Assembly: GCA_937902455.1 (NCBI GenBank)
Contig: CALELI010000144.1
Location: forward strand, 1-55,737
Reading direction: 5' to 3'
Length of the DNA stretch: 55,737 nt
Source of the DNA: an uncultured Prevotellaceae bacterium
GTDB taxonomy: Bacteria; Bacteroidota; Bacteroidia; Bacteroidales; Bacteroidaceae
Positions 17,626-25,915 of this stretch are shown here, one piece after another. Positions within the stretch are counted from its first letter, which is position 1; every line of letters begins with the position of its first letter. The notes under the pieces were generated by a model that was not told where the DNA came from, did no database searches, and saw only the letters and a program-made list of their open reading frames with translations. The translations under genes were made by a program, and so were the position numbers.

Positions 17626-17750
17626 TATTGCCATTAGCCATTGGCTGTTAGTCATTTTACATTAGTCATTCATTGTTAACTGTTAACTATTAACTGATAA
17701 CTAAATTTAAAACTGGCTCTCAACTCTAAACTCTACACTCTACACTCTAA
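17626..17750. repeat. Heptanucleotide repeat tract between acd and etfA
   Basis: The gap is almost entirely imperfect 7-bp tandem units of three kinds: TTAGCCA-like, GTTAACT-like and ACTCTAC-like (for example ACTCTAA ACTCTAC ACTCTAC ACTCTAA). It has no coding potential and slightly overlaps the 3' end of etfA. Confidence 0.8.
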
Positions 17751-18778
17751 TTTTTATAGTACTTCATCAGCTTAGGCAATACGTCCTCCACATTACCCAC
17801 TATCTTGTAGTCGGCTATCTGAGAGATTGGTGCATCGGGGTCGTTGTTGATGGAGATGATGATTCCCGATTCCTTCATTCCGGCGACGTGCTGGATTGCA
17901 CCGCTGATGCCACATGCTATGTACACCTTCGGACGGACAGTCACGCCCGTCTGGCCTATCTGTCTGTCGTGGTCAACCCATCCTGCATCTACGGCAGCGC
18001 GACTGGCACCTACCTCTGCGTGGATTTCCTTTGCGAAGTCGAACAGGAGCTTGAAACCTTCCTTGCTTCCCACTCCGTAGCCACCTGCAACGATGATGTT
18101 AGCGCCTTTCAGGTTGTGCCTTGCTGCCTCTACATGGCGGTCAAGGACTTTCACCACGAAGTCAGCATCGCTGACGTATTTGCTTACATCGTGTCTTATG
18201 ACCTTATAATTGTCGTTCCTCACTTCCTTCTTCGCCATCACTCCGTCTCTCACTGTTGCCATCTGAGGACGATGTTCCGGATTGACGATAGTAGCTATGA
18301 TACTTCCTCCGAATGCCGGACGAATCTGCATCAGCTGGTTCTCGTAATGCTTCTCTTCGAACTCGCCCTTCTCGTTCTTCACCTTCATGTCGAAGTCGTC
18401 AATCTCCAGATGGGTGCAGTCGGCGGTAAGTCCGCTACCGAGTGCTGACGACACGCGTGGGCCAAGATCCCGCCCAATCACCGTTGCGCCCATGAGACAT
18501 ATCTGTGGCTGTTCTTCCCTGAAGAGTTGCACTATGATTGATGTGTGAGGAAGGGTAGTGTATGGGAAGAGCCTCTTGTCGTCGAAGACATGAATCTTGT
18601 CTGGACCATAAGGAGCAACCTGCTTTTCGATGCCGTCGAGTCCGTCACCTATGCAGATACATTCAAGGTCTGTCTGCAACCTGTCGGCCAGTTCACGTCC
18701 CTTGGTCAGCAGTTCCTGGCTTACTTCAGCCACCTTGTTCTGCTCACCTATTTCTATATATACAAATACACTGTCCAT
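17747..18778 (-). CDS. etfA: Electron transfer flavoprotein subunit alpha
   Basis: EtfA (343 aa) forms the FAD-carrying heterodimer with EtfB. The C-terminal FAD domain is clear: VAGGYGVGSKEGF, VGASRAAVDAGWVDHDRQIGQTG, YIACGISGAIQHVAGM and ISINNDPDAPISQIADYKIVGNVEDVLPKL. The N-terminal domain resembles EtfB-like folds. It sits between etfB and the acyl-CoA dehydrogenase on one strand, which points to electron transfer from that enzyme, or to an electron-bifurcating Bcd-Etf complex. I cannot decide between these from the sequence. Confidence 0.97.
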   Translation of the reverse strand: MDSVFVYIEIGEQNKVAEVSQELLTKGRELADRLQTDLECICIGDGLDGIEKQVAPYGPDKIHVFDDKRLFPYTTLPHTSIIVQLFREEQPQICLMGATVIGRDLGPRVSSALGSGLTADCTHLEIDDFDMKVKNEKGEFEEKHYENQLMQIRPAFGGSIIATIVNPEHRPQMATVRDGVMAKKEVRNDNYKVIRHDVSKYVSDADFVVKVLDRHVEAARHNLKGANIIVAGGYGVGSKEGFKLLFDFAKEIHAEVGASRAAVDAGWVDHDRQIGQTGVTVRPKVYIACGISGAIQHVAGMKESGIIISINNDPDAPISQIADYKIVGNVEDVLPKLMKYYKN

Positions 18779-18854
18779 AATTTAGCCATTAGCCATTGGC
18801 CATTAGCCGTTAGCCTTTTTTTCACTATTCACTATTCACTGTTCACTGTTCACT
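18779..18854. repeat. Heptanucleotide repeat tract between etfA and etfB
   Basis: Five 7-bp units of the TTAGCCA type are followed by five of the TTCACTA/TTCACTG type, filling most of the 92-bp gap between the two cotranscribed etf genes. Confidence 0.85.
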
Positions 18855-18870
18855 CTGGCTTTGCCAGTAG

Positions 18871-19662
18871 TTATATTGTGTTGCTTTCTTTAAGTTCGTT
18901 AATCAGACCGCGAATATCCTCGTCAGAGCCGGAAAGGATCTTGGTCTCCTTTGCCTTGAACACAATGTTCTTCACTGCCTTCACGTTTGTGGGCGAGCCA
19001 GCCTTGCCAATTTGCGATGGGTCGGCATCAATATCGGCAGCACCCCACTGAGTGAACGACCTGTTCTTGTTTGCCAGCACCTTCTTCACGTTGCGGAACC
19101 GGCAAGGTGCAGCAGTGCCGTTTACGGTCAGCACACAAGGCATCGGGCATTCCACCGTCTCCTTCCCTCCGTCGATGTGACGTCTCAGGGTGAGCGATCC
19201 ACCCTCATGCCGTATCACCTCCTCCACGTATGTCACCTGTGGCAGTCCCAGTTTCTCAGCCACCTGAGGTCCCACCTGAGCCGTGTCGCCGTCGATAGCC
19301 TGCCGTCCGCAGAGGATAAGGTCATATTCCCCAATCTTTCTTATGGCCTGTGAAAGGGCATAACTTGTGGCGAGGGTGTCCGCACCGCCGAGAGCCCTGT
19401 CAGTCAGCAGGATTGCATCATCAGCACCTCTGAACACACCATCTCTCAGCACCTCCTCAGCCTTAGGCAACCCCATTGTGAGCAACGTCACCTTTCCGCC
19501 CTGCTCGTCCTTCAGCCTCAGAGCCATCTCGAGGGCATTCAGGTCATCGGGATTGAAAATGGCTGGAAGAGCACCGCGGTTGACCGTACCCTCAGCCGTC
19601 ATGGCATCAGGACCGACATTATGAGTGTCGGGCACTTGCTTGACCAGTACAATTATATTCAT
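18871..19662 (-). CDS. etfB: Electron transfer flavoprotein subunit beta
   Basis: EtfB (263 aa) is recognised by the N-terminal IIVLVKQVPDT, NPDDLNALEMALRLKDE, the nucleotide-binding stretch LADxxGADTLATSYALSQAI-like region and the C-terminal CGRQAIDGDTAQVGPQVAEKLG signature. It is the first gene of the etfB-etfA-acd unit and is preceded by a fitting promoter. Together with EtfA it shuttles electrons between an acyl-CoA dehydrogenase and an electron donor or acceptor. Confidence 0.97.
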   Translation of the reverse strand: MNIIVLVKQVPDTHNVGPDAMTAEGTVNRGALPAIFNPDDLNALEMALRLKDEQGGKVTLLTMGLPKAEEVLRDGVFRGADDAILLTDRALGGADTLATSYALSQAIRKIGEYDLILCGRQAIDGDTAQVGPQVAEKLGLPQVTYVEEVIRHEGGSLTLRRHIDGGKETVECPMPCVLTVNGTAAPCRFRNVKKVLANKNRSFTQWGAADIDADPSQIGKAGSPTNVKAVKNIVFKAKETKILSGSDEDIRGLINELKESNTI

Positions 19663-19690
19663 TATTCAGTAAATGTTTTGTTTCAAATTG

Positions 19691-19698
19691 CAAATATA
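19691..19698 (-). promoter_or_regulatory. Promoter -7 box of the etf operon
   Basis: On the minus strand the box reads TATATTTG, a match to TAnnTTTG, about 28 bp before the etfB start. Confidence 0.5.
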
Positions 19699-19877
19699 GT
19701 AAAATTAACTGAAAAAAACATATAATGTACCAAAATAAGTAAATAGACGAATGGTTTCCGAGGGTCGCGCGTGCGGAGGCGGAAGGCTATGCGAGTGGAG
19801 TCGGGGTCGGATTTGTGTGGAGATGAAGTCGGGGTTGAAGTGGGGCTCATTCGGGTTTGTACTGAGGTGTAGTCTGA

Positions 19878-19957
19878 AAGATAGTTATCTTACGGCGTGA
19901 AGATAGTTATCTTACAGGCGAAAGATAGTTATCTTACGGGGTGAAGATAGTTATCTT
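19878..19957. repeat. Array of four AAGATAGTTATCTT palindromes, 22-bp period
   Basis: Identical 14-mers (6-bp arms AAGATA/TATCTT around GT) begin at 19878, 19900, 19922 and 19944, an exact 22-bp period. The 8-nt spacers differ (ACGGCGTG, ACAGGCGA, ACGGGGTG). The outer edges are CTGA on the left and TCAG on the right, so the whole array is roughly symmetric. The same 14-mer or its reverse complement returns at 50293-50350 and 54822-54835. The rest of the 493-bp gap (19663-20155) holds only the etfB promoter and the blaR1 terminator. Confidence 0.9.
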
Positions 19958-20085
19958 TCAGAACACGCATCAGTTCAAGGGTGAGCAAACGACAGTACAA
20001 ACCTGAATGACAGTGCGTTCGACTCTGATGACATGACTGCAGGAATATGGCCGTATGAGCCGTTTATCGACCCTACCTGACAAGA

Positions 20086-20124
20086 TGAAAAAACTGGCAA
20101 ATAGCGGGATGCCATTTGCCAGTT
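20086..20124 (-). terminator. Intrinsic terminator after blaR1-like gene
   Basis: On the minus strand an 11-bp perfect stem (AACTGGCAAAT / ATTTGCCAGTT) is followed by a run of T, 32 bp after the stop codon of the 598-aa gene. Confidence 0.8.
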
Positions 20125-20155
20125 GATAGTGTCTGCTGGATATTGCGTATCGGGA

Positions 20156-21952
20156 TCAGTTGAGGCGGAAGTTTATAGGGACGTTGAATAACACGCGGAC
20201 AGTCTTGCCTCTCTGCTTGCCTGGGGTCCAGGCTGGCATGGACTTGATGACTCTCTCGGCTTCGCTGTCGAGTTCGGTGCAGGCCTGGTCGTATCTTGCC
20301 TGGAGTACCTTTATCTGTTCGTCGGTAAGTCCCTTTGCCTTCTCGCTTTCTGCGTCGGGATGGTTTGTCTTTATGTCGCTTGCTGATTTCACGACTTTGA
20401 CTTCTTCGATGCCTCCGACTTTGTTGACCACAAATTTTACCATGACTCTTCCTTGTACGCCCAGTTCCTTGGCAAGTTGAGGATAATGGATGTTTTTGCT
20501 GAGAAATGCCATCAATGCCTGCATCCCGCCAGTGAACTCGGGCATTTCCTCTACGACCTGGAAGACTTCATCGTCGTCGGACGGCTGGCCGTCGGCTTGC
20601 TCCTGGACTATCGGCAGGTCTTCCTGTGCCGTTGACAGTTCTGCTTCCAGTTTCCGTATTTCCTGCCTCATTTCTTCTGCGTGTTTCTTGGTACGGATCT
20701 CGATTACGCCGTTCTTGCCCTGTTCGCCCCAGATGGCCTTTGCTGCTGCATCTTTGAGAATGGAGACGGATTCGATGTCGTCTTCCTTGAGTCCGAGTGA
20801 TTCGAAGACATTTTGTGAGATGTTGAGTGCAACTCCGCCTTCCTTAATGATTTTGGCTCCCTTGACATTTACGACATTGCCGTTGAGCACTACGAGCGGT
20901 TCGTCGTCGGTGACGATTGGTGCTTCTGGGACCTCCTCTAAGTCTTCTTCTAAAGGAAGAGACTTTGTAATGGTTGATGGTGTAGTTGGCTGTTCATTAA
21001 TGATGTTTGCCACTACATTGGTCTTGATTTCCTTCTTCACTCCTTCGAGTGAGATAGGGCGGGCGAATGCGGTGAGTGCAATGCCCATGATTGGAATGGC
21101 AGCGAGTAACCAGAGGGTGCGCCATTTTGTTGATTTTTGTTTTTTCATCATAATGATTCGTTTTTTAATGTTGAGATTGAACGAACTTGCAAGCGCATAG
21201 GCCTCTGCACCGACAGTTCTTATCAGTAGTAATCGCTGGTAGTCGCGTGACACGACATGATAATGATTGATCACTTCATCATCGGCTTCGTATTCATGGA
21301 CTATCTTGATTTCTTTCATTACAAGCCAGCATACTGGGTTGAGCACGGTGCATACGAGGAGGAAGAGGAGGTCGAGGAAGTGGAGCTGTTTCACGTGCGA
21401 CAGTTCGTGGAGTATGCTTGCACGGCGTGAGAATCCGGACTCTGAGGATGGAACGACTATGTAGTTGATCCAGTTGAACGGTCCGTAGGCTTCGTCGTGG
21501 GTGACTATGTGTGTCCATCTGCCGAGCCTGTGCTGTGGCTTGCCTCTCAGGAACTGAATGATCTTGACAGACGAGCGTGTCCATCCTATGAGAAGGGTGA
21601 CGACATAGATGGTGTAGATGGCTATTATGAGGAGTGCCCAGATGGTGTCGGACTGGCTGCCTGGATTGGTGCCGCTGGCAGTCACCTCGATGTCGGGAAG
21701 CATGAATGTGCTTTCGGGATTGTGGCGAAGGGCCTTCACGAGTGTGGTCTGTTCGATGGTGAACTGCTGAGCGTCGGGACTGCTTATGTGGAAAAGCGGC
21801 AGGATCATCGAGAGTGCGACGCTTCCGAGCAGATAGTACCGGTTGAACCTGTGGAGTGTGCTTCCGCTCAGACACAACTTATAGAGTGCCAGGAATATCA
21901 GCAATGCTAATGCCCATTCCAATATGTAGACTACAAATGTTCCTAATGACAT
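20156..21952 (-). CDS. BlaR1/MecR1-type M56 metalloprotease fused to plug-like and TonB C-terminal domains
   Basis: The N-terminal half (about 1-300) has several membrane segments and the M56 zinc motif HELSH at 182-186, with a downstream EYEAD segment (220-224) supplying the third ligand region. Residues about 350-422 look like a TonB-dependent-receptor plug (SVSILKDAAAKAIWGEQGKNGVIEIRT). A short coiled coil follows at about 424-447. Residues about 465-598 form a TonB C-terminal domain (MPEFTGGMQALMAFL, QGRVMVKFVV, PAWTPGKQ-KTVRV). BlaR1 proteins sense an envelope signal and trigger loss of the BlaI repressor, which is encoded two genes upstream. The fusion suggests a sensor tied to the outer-membrane TonB system. 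The ligand is unknown, and beta-lactam resistance should not be assumed because no beta-lactamase is nearby. Confidence 0.9.
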   Translation of the reverse strand: MSLGTFVVYILEWALALLIFLALYKLCLSGSTLHRFNRYYLLGSVALSMILPLFHISSPDAQQFTIEQTTLVKALRHNPESTFMLPDIEVTASGTNPGSQSDTIWALLIIAIYTIYVVTLLIGWTRSSVKIIQFLRGKPQHRLGRWTHIVTHDEAYGPFNWINYIVVPSSESGFSRRASILHELSHVKQLHFLDLLFLLVCTVLNPVCWLVMKEIKIVHEYEADDEVINHYHVVSRDYQRLLLIRTVGAEAYALASSFNLNIKKRIIMMKKQKSTKWRTLWLLAAIPIMGIALTAFARPISLEGVKKEIKTNVVANIINEQPTTPSTITKSLPLEEDLEEVPEAPIVTDDEPLVVLNGNVVNVKGAKIIKEGGVALNISQNVFESLGLKEDDIESVSILKDAAAKAIWGEQGKNGVIEIRTKKHAEEMRQEIRKLEAELSTAQEDLPIVQEQADGQPSDDDEVFQVVEEMPEFTGGMQALMAFLSKNIHYPQLAKELGVQGRVMVKFVVNKVGGIEEVKVVKSASDIKTNHPDAESEKAKGLTDEQIKVLQARYDQACTELDSEAERVIKSMPAWTPGKQRGKTVRVLFNVPINFRLN

Positions 21953-21965
21953 AATCTATTATTAA

Positions 21966-22493
21966 TTAATTATGAATTCTCTTGGTGCTGACTGGACGGA
22001 CATAGCGGAGGTTGTCTGCCTCGGTGTAGCTCATGTCGGGGTATGAGGTGTTGAAGTACATGAAGGCGATAAATGGCTTGTGGTCGGGATCGACGTCCTT
22101 GGTCCAGTAACCAGAACTGACGTGTGGGATGAAGATGGAATTGCCGTTTGGGCCTGTCACGATATATCCTCTTGGTGCGTCTTCCTGCCATTCCCATGTG
22201 CATTTGTCCATGAGTTCACTGACTTGCTCGAGGGTAGGTGCTTTCCATTCTTTTCCCCAGGTGCGTGACAGGGTCTTGTTCTGACGGCCTGAGTGTGCCT
22301 TGCCGTTCCATGTCAGTTCCTTTCCTATCTCTGCATCAGCAGAGGCTCCGTAATTGTGGTTTGCCCACATGACTGAAAGGCCGAGGTCGACTGGCTGGCC
22401 GATAGTGCCTATCAGCGTCTCCTGATGCTTGCAGCCTGTAAGTGATATGGCTGCGAGGGCAAGGATGAATGGTATGACTTTGTCGGTTTTCAT
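21966..22493 (-). CDS. Lipoprotein with FISUMP-like pattern, in BlaI/BlaR1 operon
   Basis: This 175-aa protein has a lipoprotein signal with lipobox SLTGC (Cys21). It then reads VDLGLSVMWANHNYGA, TLSRTWGKEWKAPT and VTGPNGNSIFIPHVSSGYWTKD, a pattern similar to Bacteroidetes proteins with the Fibrobacter succinogenes major paralogous (FISUMP) domain. Its ATG overlaps the blaI stop by 4 bp and it ends 13 bp before the blaR1-like gene, so it belongs to that operon. It may help sense the signal or be a target of it; neither is shown by the sequence. Confidence 0.75.
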   Translation of the reverse strand: MKTDKVIPFILALAAISLTGCKHQETLIGTIGQPVDLGLSVMWANHNYGASADAEIGKELTWNGKAHSGRQNKTLSRTWGKEWKAPTLEQVSELMDKCTWEWQEDAPRGYIVTGPNGNSIFIPHVSSGYWTKDVDPDHKPFIAFMYFNTSYPDMSYTEADNLRYVRPVSTKRIHN

Positions 22494-22846
22494 TTCTCGA
22501 TCATCTTTATCAGCTCTTTCAGGTCGTCGATGCTGATTTCCTGTTCTGTGACTAACTGGGAGATGAAGTCCATGTACGATCCGTTGAAGAACTTGTCGAT
22601 GCTGTCCTTGTTCATCATCTCGGCATACTTCTCGCGGGTCATTGCTGCTTCATAGAGAAAGAATCGCGGGCCGAGTGCCTTATGTGTAATCATTCCATGA
22701 GTCTCCAGCCTGCGTACGTACGTTGCAAGTGTGTTGAAATGGGGCTTTGGCTCGGGCATCTGTTCTGTGAGGTCTCTCATTGACAATGCTCCTTTGTCCC
22801 AAAGTACATTCAAGATTTCCAGTTCTTTATCTGTCAGTTTCTTCAT
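22490..22846 (-). CDS. BlaI/MecI/CopY-family transcriptional repressor
   Basis: This 118-aa winged-helix protein has the family start LTDKELEILNVLWDKGALSMRDL, the recognition helix region PHFNTLATYVRRLETHGMI and a C-terminal dimerisation helix with FISQLVTEQEISIDDLKELIKMI. It is first in a three-gene operon with the M56 sensor, the usual pairing. The partner sensor is expected to relieve repression, probably of this operon itself, since two direct repeats flank its putative promoter. Confidence 0.93.
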   Translation of the reverse strand: MKKLTDKELEILNVLWDKGALSMRDLTEQMPEPKPHFNTLATYVRRLETHGMITHKALGPRFFLYEAAMTREKYAEMMNKDSIDKFFNGSYMDFISQLVTEQEISIDDLKELIKMIEK

Positions 22847-22883
22847 AAATATTCAGTGTCTGCATTGCGATATAATGCCTGTT

Positions 22884-22916
22884 AAACTACTTTTGTGTTG
22901 CAAAGAAACTACTTTT
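22884..22916 (-). promoter_or_regulatory. Putative BlaI promoter/operator region
   Basis: Two copies of AAACTACTTTT begin at 22884 and 22906, 22 bp apart. They bracket a degenerate -7 box (TTTCTTTG on the minus strand, 22901-22908), 38 bp upstream of the blaI-like start. The core ACTAC resembles half of known BlaI operator sites. The repressor assignment is inference. Confidence 0.45.
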
Positions 22917-22987
22917 TGTAATTATATCCAAATTATTTCACAAAAATTAAGGTTTTATGTGTAGTTATTAACACATGTGGTGAGCCC

Positions 22988-23021
22988 AAAAAAAGAAGGA
23001 GCCGTTGTGGTTGGCTCCTTC
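22988..23021 (-). terminator. Intrinsic terminator after frdB
   Basis: On the minus strand the stem GAAGGAGCC / GGCTCCTTC is followed by a run of seven T, 39 bp after the frdB stop. Confidence 0.85.
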
Positions 23022-23059
23022 CTTTAATATTATATTATAATAATGTGTGCGGACGAATG

Positions 23060-23818
23060 TCAGTCTGCGAGTTTTGCCTTGATGTATTCGCGGTTGAGGC
23101 GGGCGATGTTGGCGATTGTCTCGCACTTAGGACATACGGCCTCACATGCACGGGTGTTGGTGCAGTTTCCGAATCCGAGTTCGTCCATCTTTGCAATCAT
23201 TGCCTTAGCACGCTTTGCTGCTTCAGGACGTCCCTGTGGGAGGAGTGCAAGCTGGCTTACCTTTGAAGAGACGAAGAGCATAGCACTTCCGTTCTTACAT
23301 GCAGCAACACAGGCACCGCAACCGATGCAGGATGCGCAGTCCATTGCCTCGTCGGCATTCTGCTTAGGGATGAGGATTGCGTTTGCATCCTGAGGAGCAC
23401 CAGTGCGTACACTTACATAACCTCCTGCCTGGATGATCTTGTCGAATGCAGAACGGTCGACCATGCAGTCCTTGATTACAGGGAAGCCTGCGCTGCGCCA
23501 TGGCTCGATGGTGATGACATCGCCGTCATTGAAGCGGCGCATATAGAGCTGACAGGTGGTTGCTCCGCGTTCCGTCTTGCCATGTGGAGTTCCGTTGATG
23601 TAGAGTGAGCACATTCCACAGATTCCCTCACGGCAGTCGTGGTCGAATACGAATGGTTCCTTGCCTTCCTCGATGAGCTGCTCATTGAGGATGTCGAGCA
23701 TTTCAAGGAATGAAGTGTCGTCTGGAATGTCCTTCATTACTCGTGAATCAAAATGTCCCTGATCCTTCGGACCATTCTGTTTCCAGTACTTTATTGTAAA
23801 ACTTATATTCTTTGCCAT
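23060..23818 (-). CDS. frdB: Fumarate reductase/succinate dehydrogenase iron-sulfur subunit
   Basis: This 252-aa electron-carrying subunit joins the flavoprotein to the membrane cytochrome. The [2Fe-2S] ligands are in CREGICGMCSLYING and a downstream Cys. The [4Fe-4S]/[3Fe-4S] ligands are in CIGCGACVAAC and CTNTRACEAVCPKC. It follows frdA by 5 bp and ends the frdCAB operon. In anaerobic Bacteroidales this complex mainly reduces fumarate to succinate with menaquinol. Confidence 0.96.
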   Translation of the reverse strand: MAKNISFTIKYWKQNGPKDQGHFDSRVMKDIPDDTSFLEMLDILNEQLIEEGKEPFVFDHDCREGICGMCSLYINGTPHGKTERGATTCQLYMRRFNDGDVITIEPWRSAGFPVIKDCMVDRSAFDKIIQAGGYVSVRTGAPQDANAILIPKQNADEAMDCASCIGCGACVAACKNGSAMLFVSSKVSQLALLPQGRPEAAKRAKAMIAKMDELGFGNCTNTRACEAVCPKCETIANIARLNREYIKAKLAD

Positions 23819-23823
23819 GACGT

Positions 23824-25803
23824 TTAGTTCTTATAGTTACGGGTTTGTACTTTGATTGCTTCATATTCGAGAGGTTCCTTGAGGAGGGTTGGCTCCTTGT
23901 CGTCAGAACCTTCATATTTCCAGCATCCAACATAGAAGTAGTTGGCATCGTCACGCTTGGCTTCGCCTTCTTCTGTCTGGTATTCCTCGCGGAAGTGACC
24001 ACCACAGCTCTCGTTGCGTGAGAGAGCATCGTAGGCGATAAGCTTACCCATTGTGAGGAAGTCGTCGAGATGAACTGCCTTGTCGAGCTCTACGTTCAGG
24101 CCTTCCTTTGTGCCTGGAATGAAGAGGTTGGTCTCGAATTCCTTGCGGAGTTCCTCAATCTTCTTGAGACCAGTCTTGAGGCCTTCCTCAGTACGGCCCA
24201 TTCCGATGTATTCCCAGCAGATGTGACCGAGTTCCTTGTGGATAGAGTCGACACTGCGCTTTCCCTTGATATTCATAAGGTGGTCGATACGGTCTGCAAC
24301 GGCCTTTTCTGCCTCGTCGAATGCAGGGTTGTCAGTAGGAACCTTGCCCCAGAGTGACTGGTCGGCGAGGTAGTTCTGGATTGTGTATGGGAGTACGAAA
24401 TAACCGTCTGCAAGTCCCTGCATGAGGGCAGATGCACCGAGGCGGTTTGCTCCGTGGTCGGAGAAGTTACATTCACCGATTGCGAAGAGTCCAGGAATTG
24501 AAGTCTGGAGTTCATAGTCTACCCAGATGCCACCCATTGTGTAGTGGATTGCAGGGAAGATCATCATTGGCTTGTAGTAGTCGATTCCGTTTTCTGTCCT
24601 TACCTTTTCGCCTGGGTTTACGTCTGTGATTTCCTCATACATGTCGAAGAGGTTTCCGTAGCGCTGGCGTACGATGTCAATGCCAAGGCGCTGGATGCTC
24701 TCTGAGAAGTCAAGGAATACTGCAAGGCCGGTGTTGTTCACACCGAATCCCTTGTCGCAACGTTCCTTTGCTGCACGGCTGGCAACGTCGCGAGGCACGA
24801 GGTTTCCGAATGCAGGATAGCGGCGCTCGAGATAATAGTCGCGGTCCTCTTCAGGAATGTCCCATCCCTGCTTTGTGCCTGCCTGGAGTGCCTTTGCATC
24901 TTCGAGCTTCTTTGGAACCCAGATACGACCGTCGTTGCGGAGTGACTCTGACATAAGGGTCAGCTTACTCTGCTTGTCACCGTGAACAGGAATACATGTA
25001 GGGTGAATCTGTACATAGCAAGGATTTGCCATGTAAGCGCCCTTACGGTAGCATGCGAGTGCTGCGGAGCAGTTACATCCCATTGCGTTGGTTGAGAGGA
25101 AATATGTGTTTCCGTATCCACCGGTTGCGATTACGACTGCATTTGCTGTGAAGCGCTCGAGCTTTCCTGTCACGAGGTTCTTTGCAATGATACCGCGAGC
25201 CTTGCCGTCGATGATGACGACGTCGAGCATCTCATAACGTGTATAGAGCTTTACCTTTCCTGCCTGAACCTGTGCAGAGAGTGCACTGTAGGCACCGAGA
25301 AGGAGCTGCTGGCCTGTCTGTCCCTTTGCGTAGAAGGTACGTGATACCTGTGCTCCACCGAATGAACGGTTAGCAAGCATACCGCCATATTCGCGGGCAA
25401 AAGGAACACCCTGTGCCACGCACTGGTCGATGATGCTGTTGCTGACTTCTGCAAGACGATAGACATTAGCTTCGCGAGCACGATAGTCACCACCCTTTAC
25501 TGTATCGTAGAAAAGACGGTATACAGAGTCACCGTCGTTCTGATAGTTCTTTGCTGCGTTGATACCACCCTGGGCAGCGATAGAGTGAGCACGGCGTGGT
25601 GAGTCCTGGATACAGAAGTTCAACACGTTGAAACCCATCTCGCCAAGACTTGCGGCTGCACTGGCACCTGCAAGACCTGTACCTACTACGATGACATCAA
25701 GTTTCAGTTTGTTCTTTGGATTTACCAAACGCTGATGAGCCTTGTAGTTGCTCCATTTTTCAGCTACAGGTCCTTCTGGAATTCTTGAATTTATCTGTGG
25801 CAT
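23824..25803 (-). CDS. frdA: Fumarate reductase/succinate dehydrogenase flavoprotein subunit
   Basis: This catalytic subunit (659 aa) interconverts fumarate and succinate. The FAD-binding start is VVGTGLAGASAAASLGEMG. The His that carries covalent FAD is in RRAHSIAAQGGINAA. Other family segments are HPTCIPVHGDKQSKLTLMSESLRNDGRIWVP-like active-site sequence and NRLGASALMQGLADGYFVLPY near the C-terminal half of the FAD domain. It follows frdC after a 112-bp gap that contains a repeat element. Confidence 0.96.
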   Translation of the reverse strand: MPQINSRIPEGPVAEKWSNYKAHQRLVNPKNKLKLDVIVVGTGLAGASAAASLGEMGFNVLNFCIQDSPRRAHSIAAQGGINAAKNYQNDGDSVYRLFYDTVKGGDYRAREANVYRLAEVSNSIIDQCVAQGVPFAREYGGMLANRSFGGAQVSRTFYAKGQTGQQLLLGAYSALSAQVQAGKVKLYTRYEMLDVVIIDGKARGIIAKNLVTGKLERFTANAVVIATGGYGNTYFLSTNAMGCNCSAALACYRKGAYMANPCYVQIHPTCIPVHGDKQSKLTLMSESLRNDGRIWVPKKLEDAKALQAGTKQGWDIPEEDRDYYLERRYPAFGNLVPRDVASRAAKERCDKGFGVNNTGLAVFLDFSESIQRLGIDIVRQRYGNLFDMYEEITDVNPGEKVRTENGIDYYKPMMIFPAIHYTMGGIWVDYELQTSIPGLFAIGECNFSDHGANRLGASALMQGLADGYFVLPYTIQNYLADQSLWGKVPTDNPAFDEAEKAVADRIDHLMNIKGKRSVDSIHKELGHICWEYIGMGRTEEGLKTGLKKIEELRKEFETNLFIPGTKEGLNVELDKAVHLDDFLTMGKLIAYDALSRNESCGGHFREEYQTEEGEAKRDDANYFYVGCWKYEGSDDKEPTLLKEPLEYEAIKVQTRNYKN

Positions 25804-25804
25804 A

Positions 25805-25876
25805 GTTTTATTTACTATTTTACTATTTACTATTTCTTGCGCTCCGTAGGTGCTCAGGCGAGCAAGCTCGGAGTCC
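25805..25876 (-). repeat. Heptamer tract plus 45-bp element, copy A (between frdC and frdA)
   Basis: A short TTTACTA-type heptamer tract (about 25805-25834) runs into a 45-bp element at 25832-25876. This element matches the reverse complement of 26799-26844 except for a single-base indel. It lies inside the frdCAB operon. Confidence 0.9.
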
Positions 25877-25915
25877 TATTTATTTTATCATTTGGTCATC
25901 TGACCCCTTAATTAT

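Noticed and set aside
19878..19957. Possible CRISPR array
   Set aside because: Repeats of 14 bp with 8-nt spacers are far too short, only four units exist and no cas genes are in the window.
20156..22846. Beta-lactam resistance operon
   Set aside because: BlaI and BlaR1 relatives are present but no beta-lactamase or PBP gene is nearby, and the sensor has a different outer domain.
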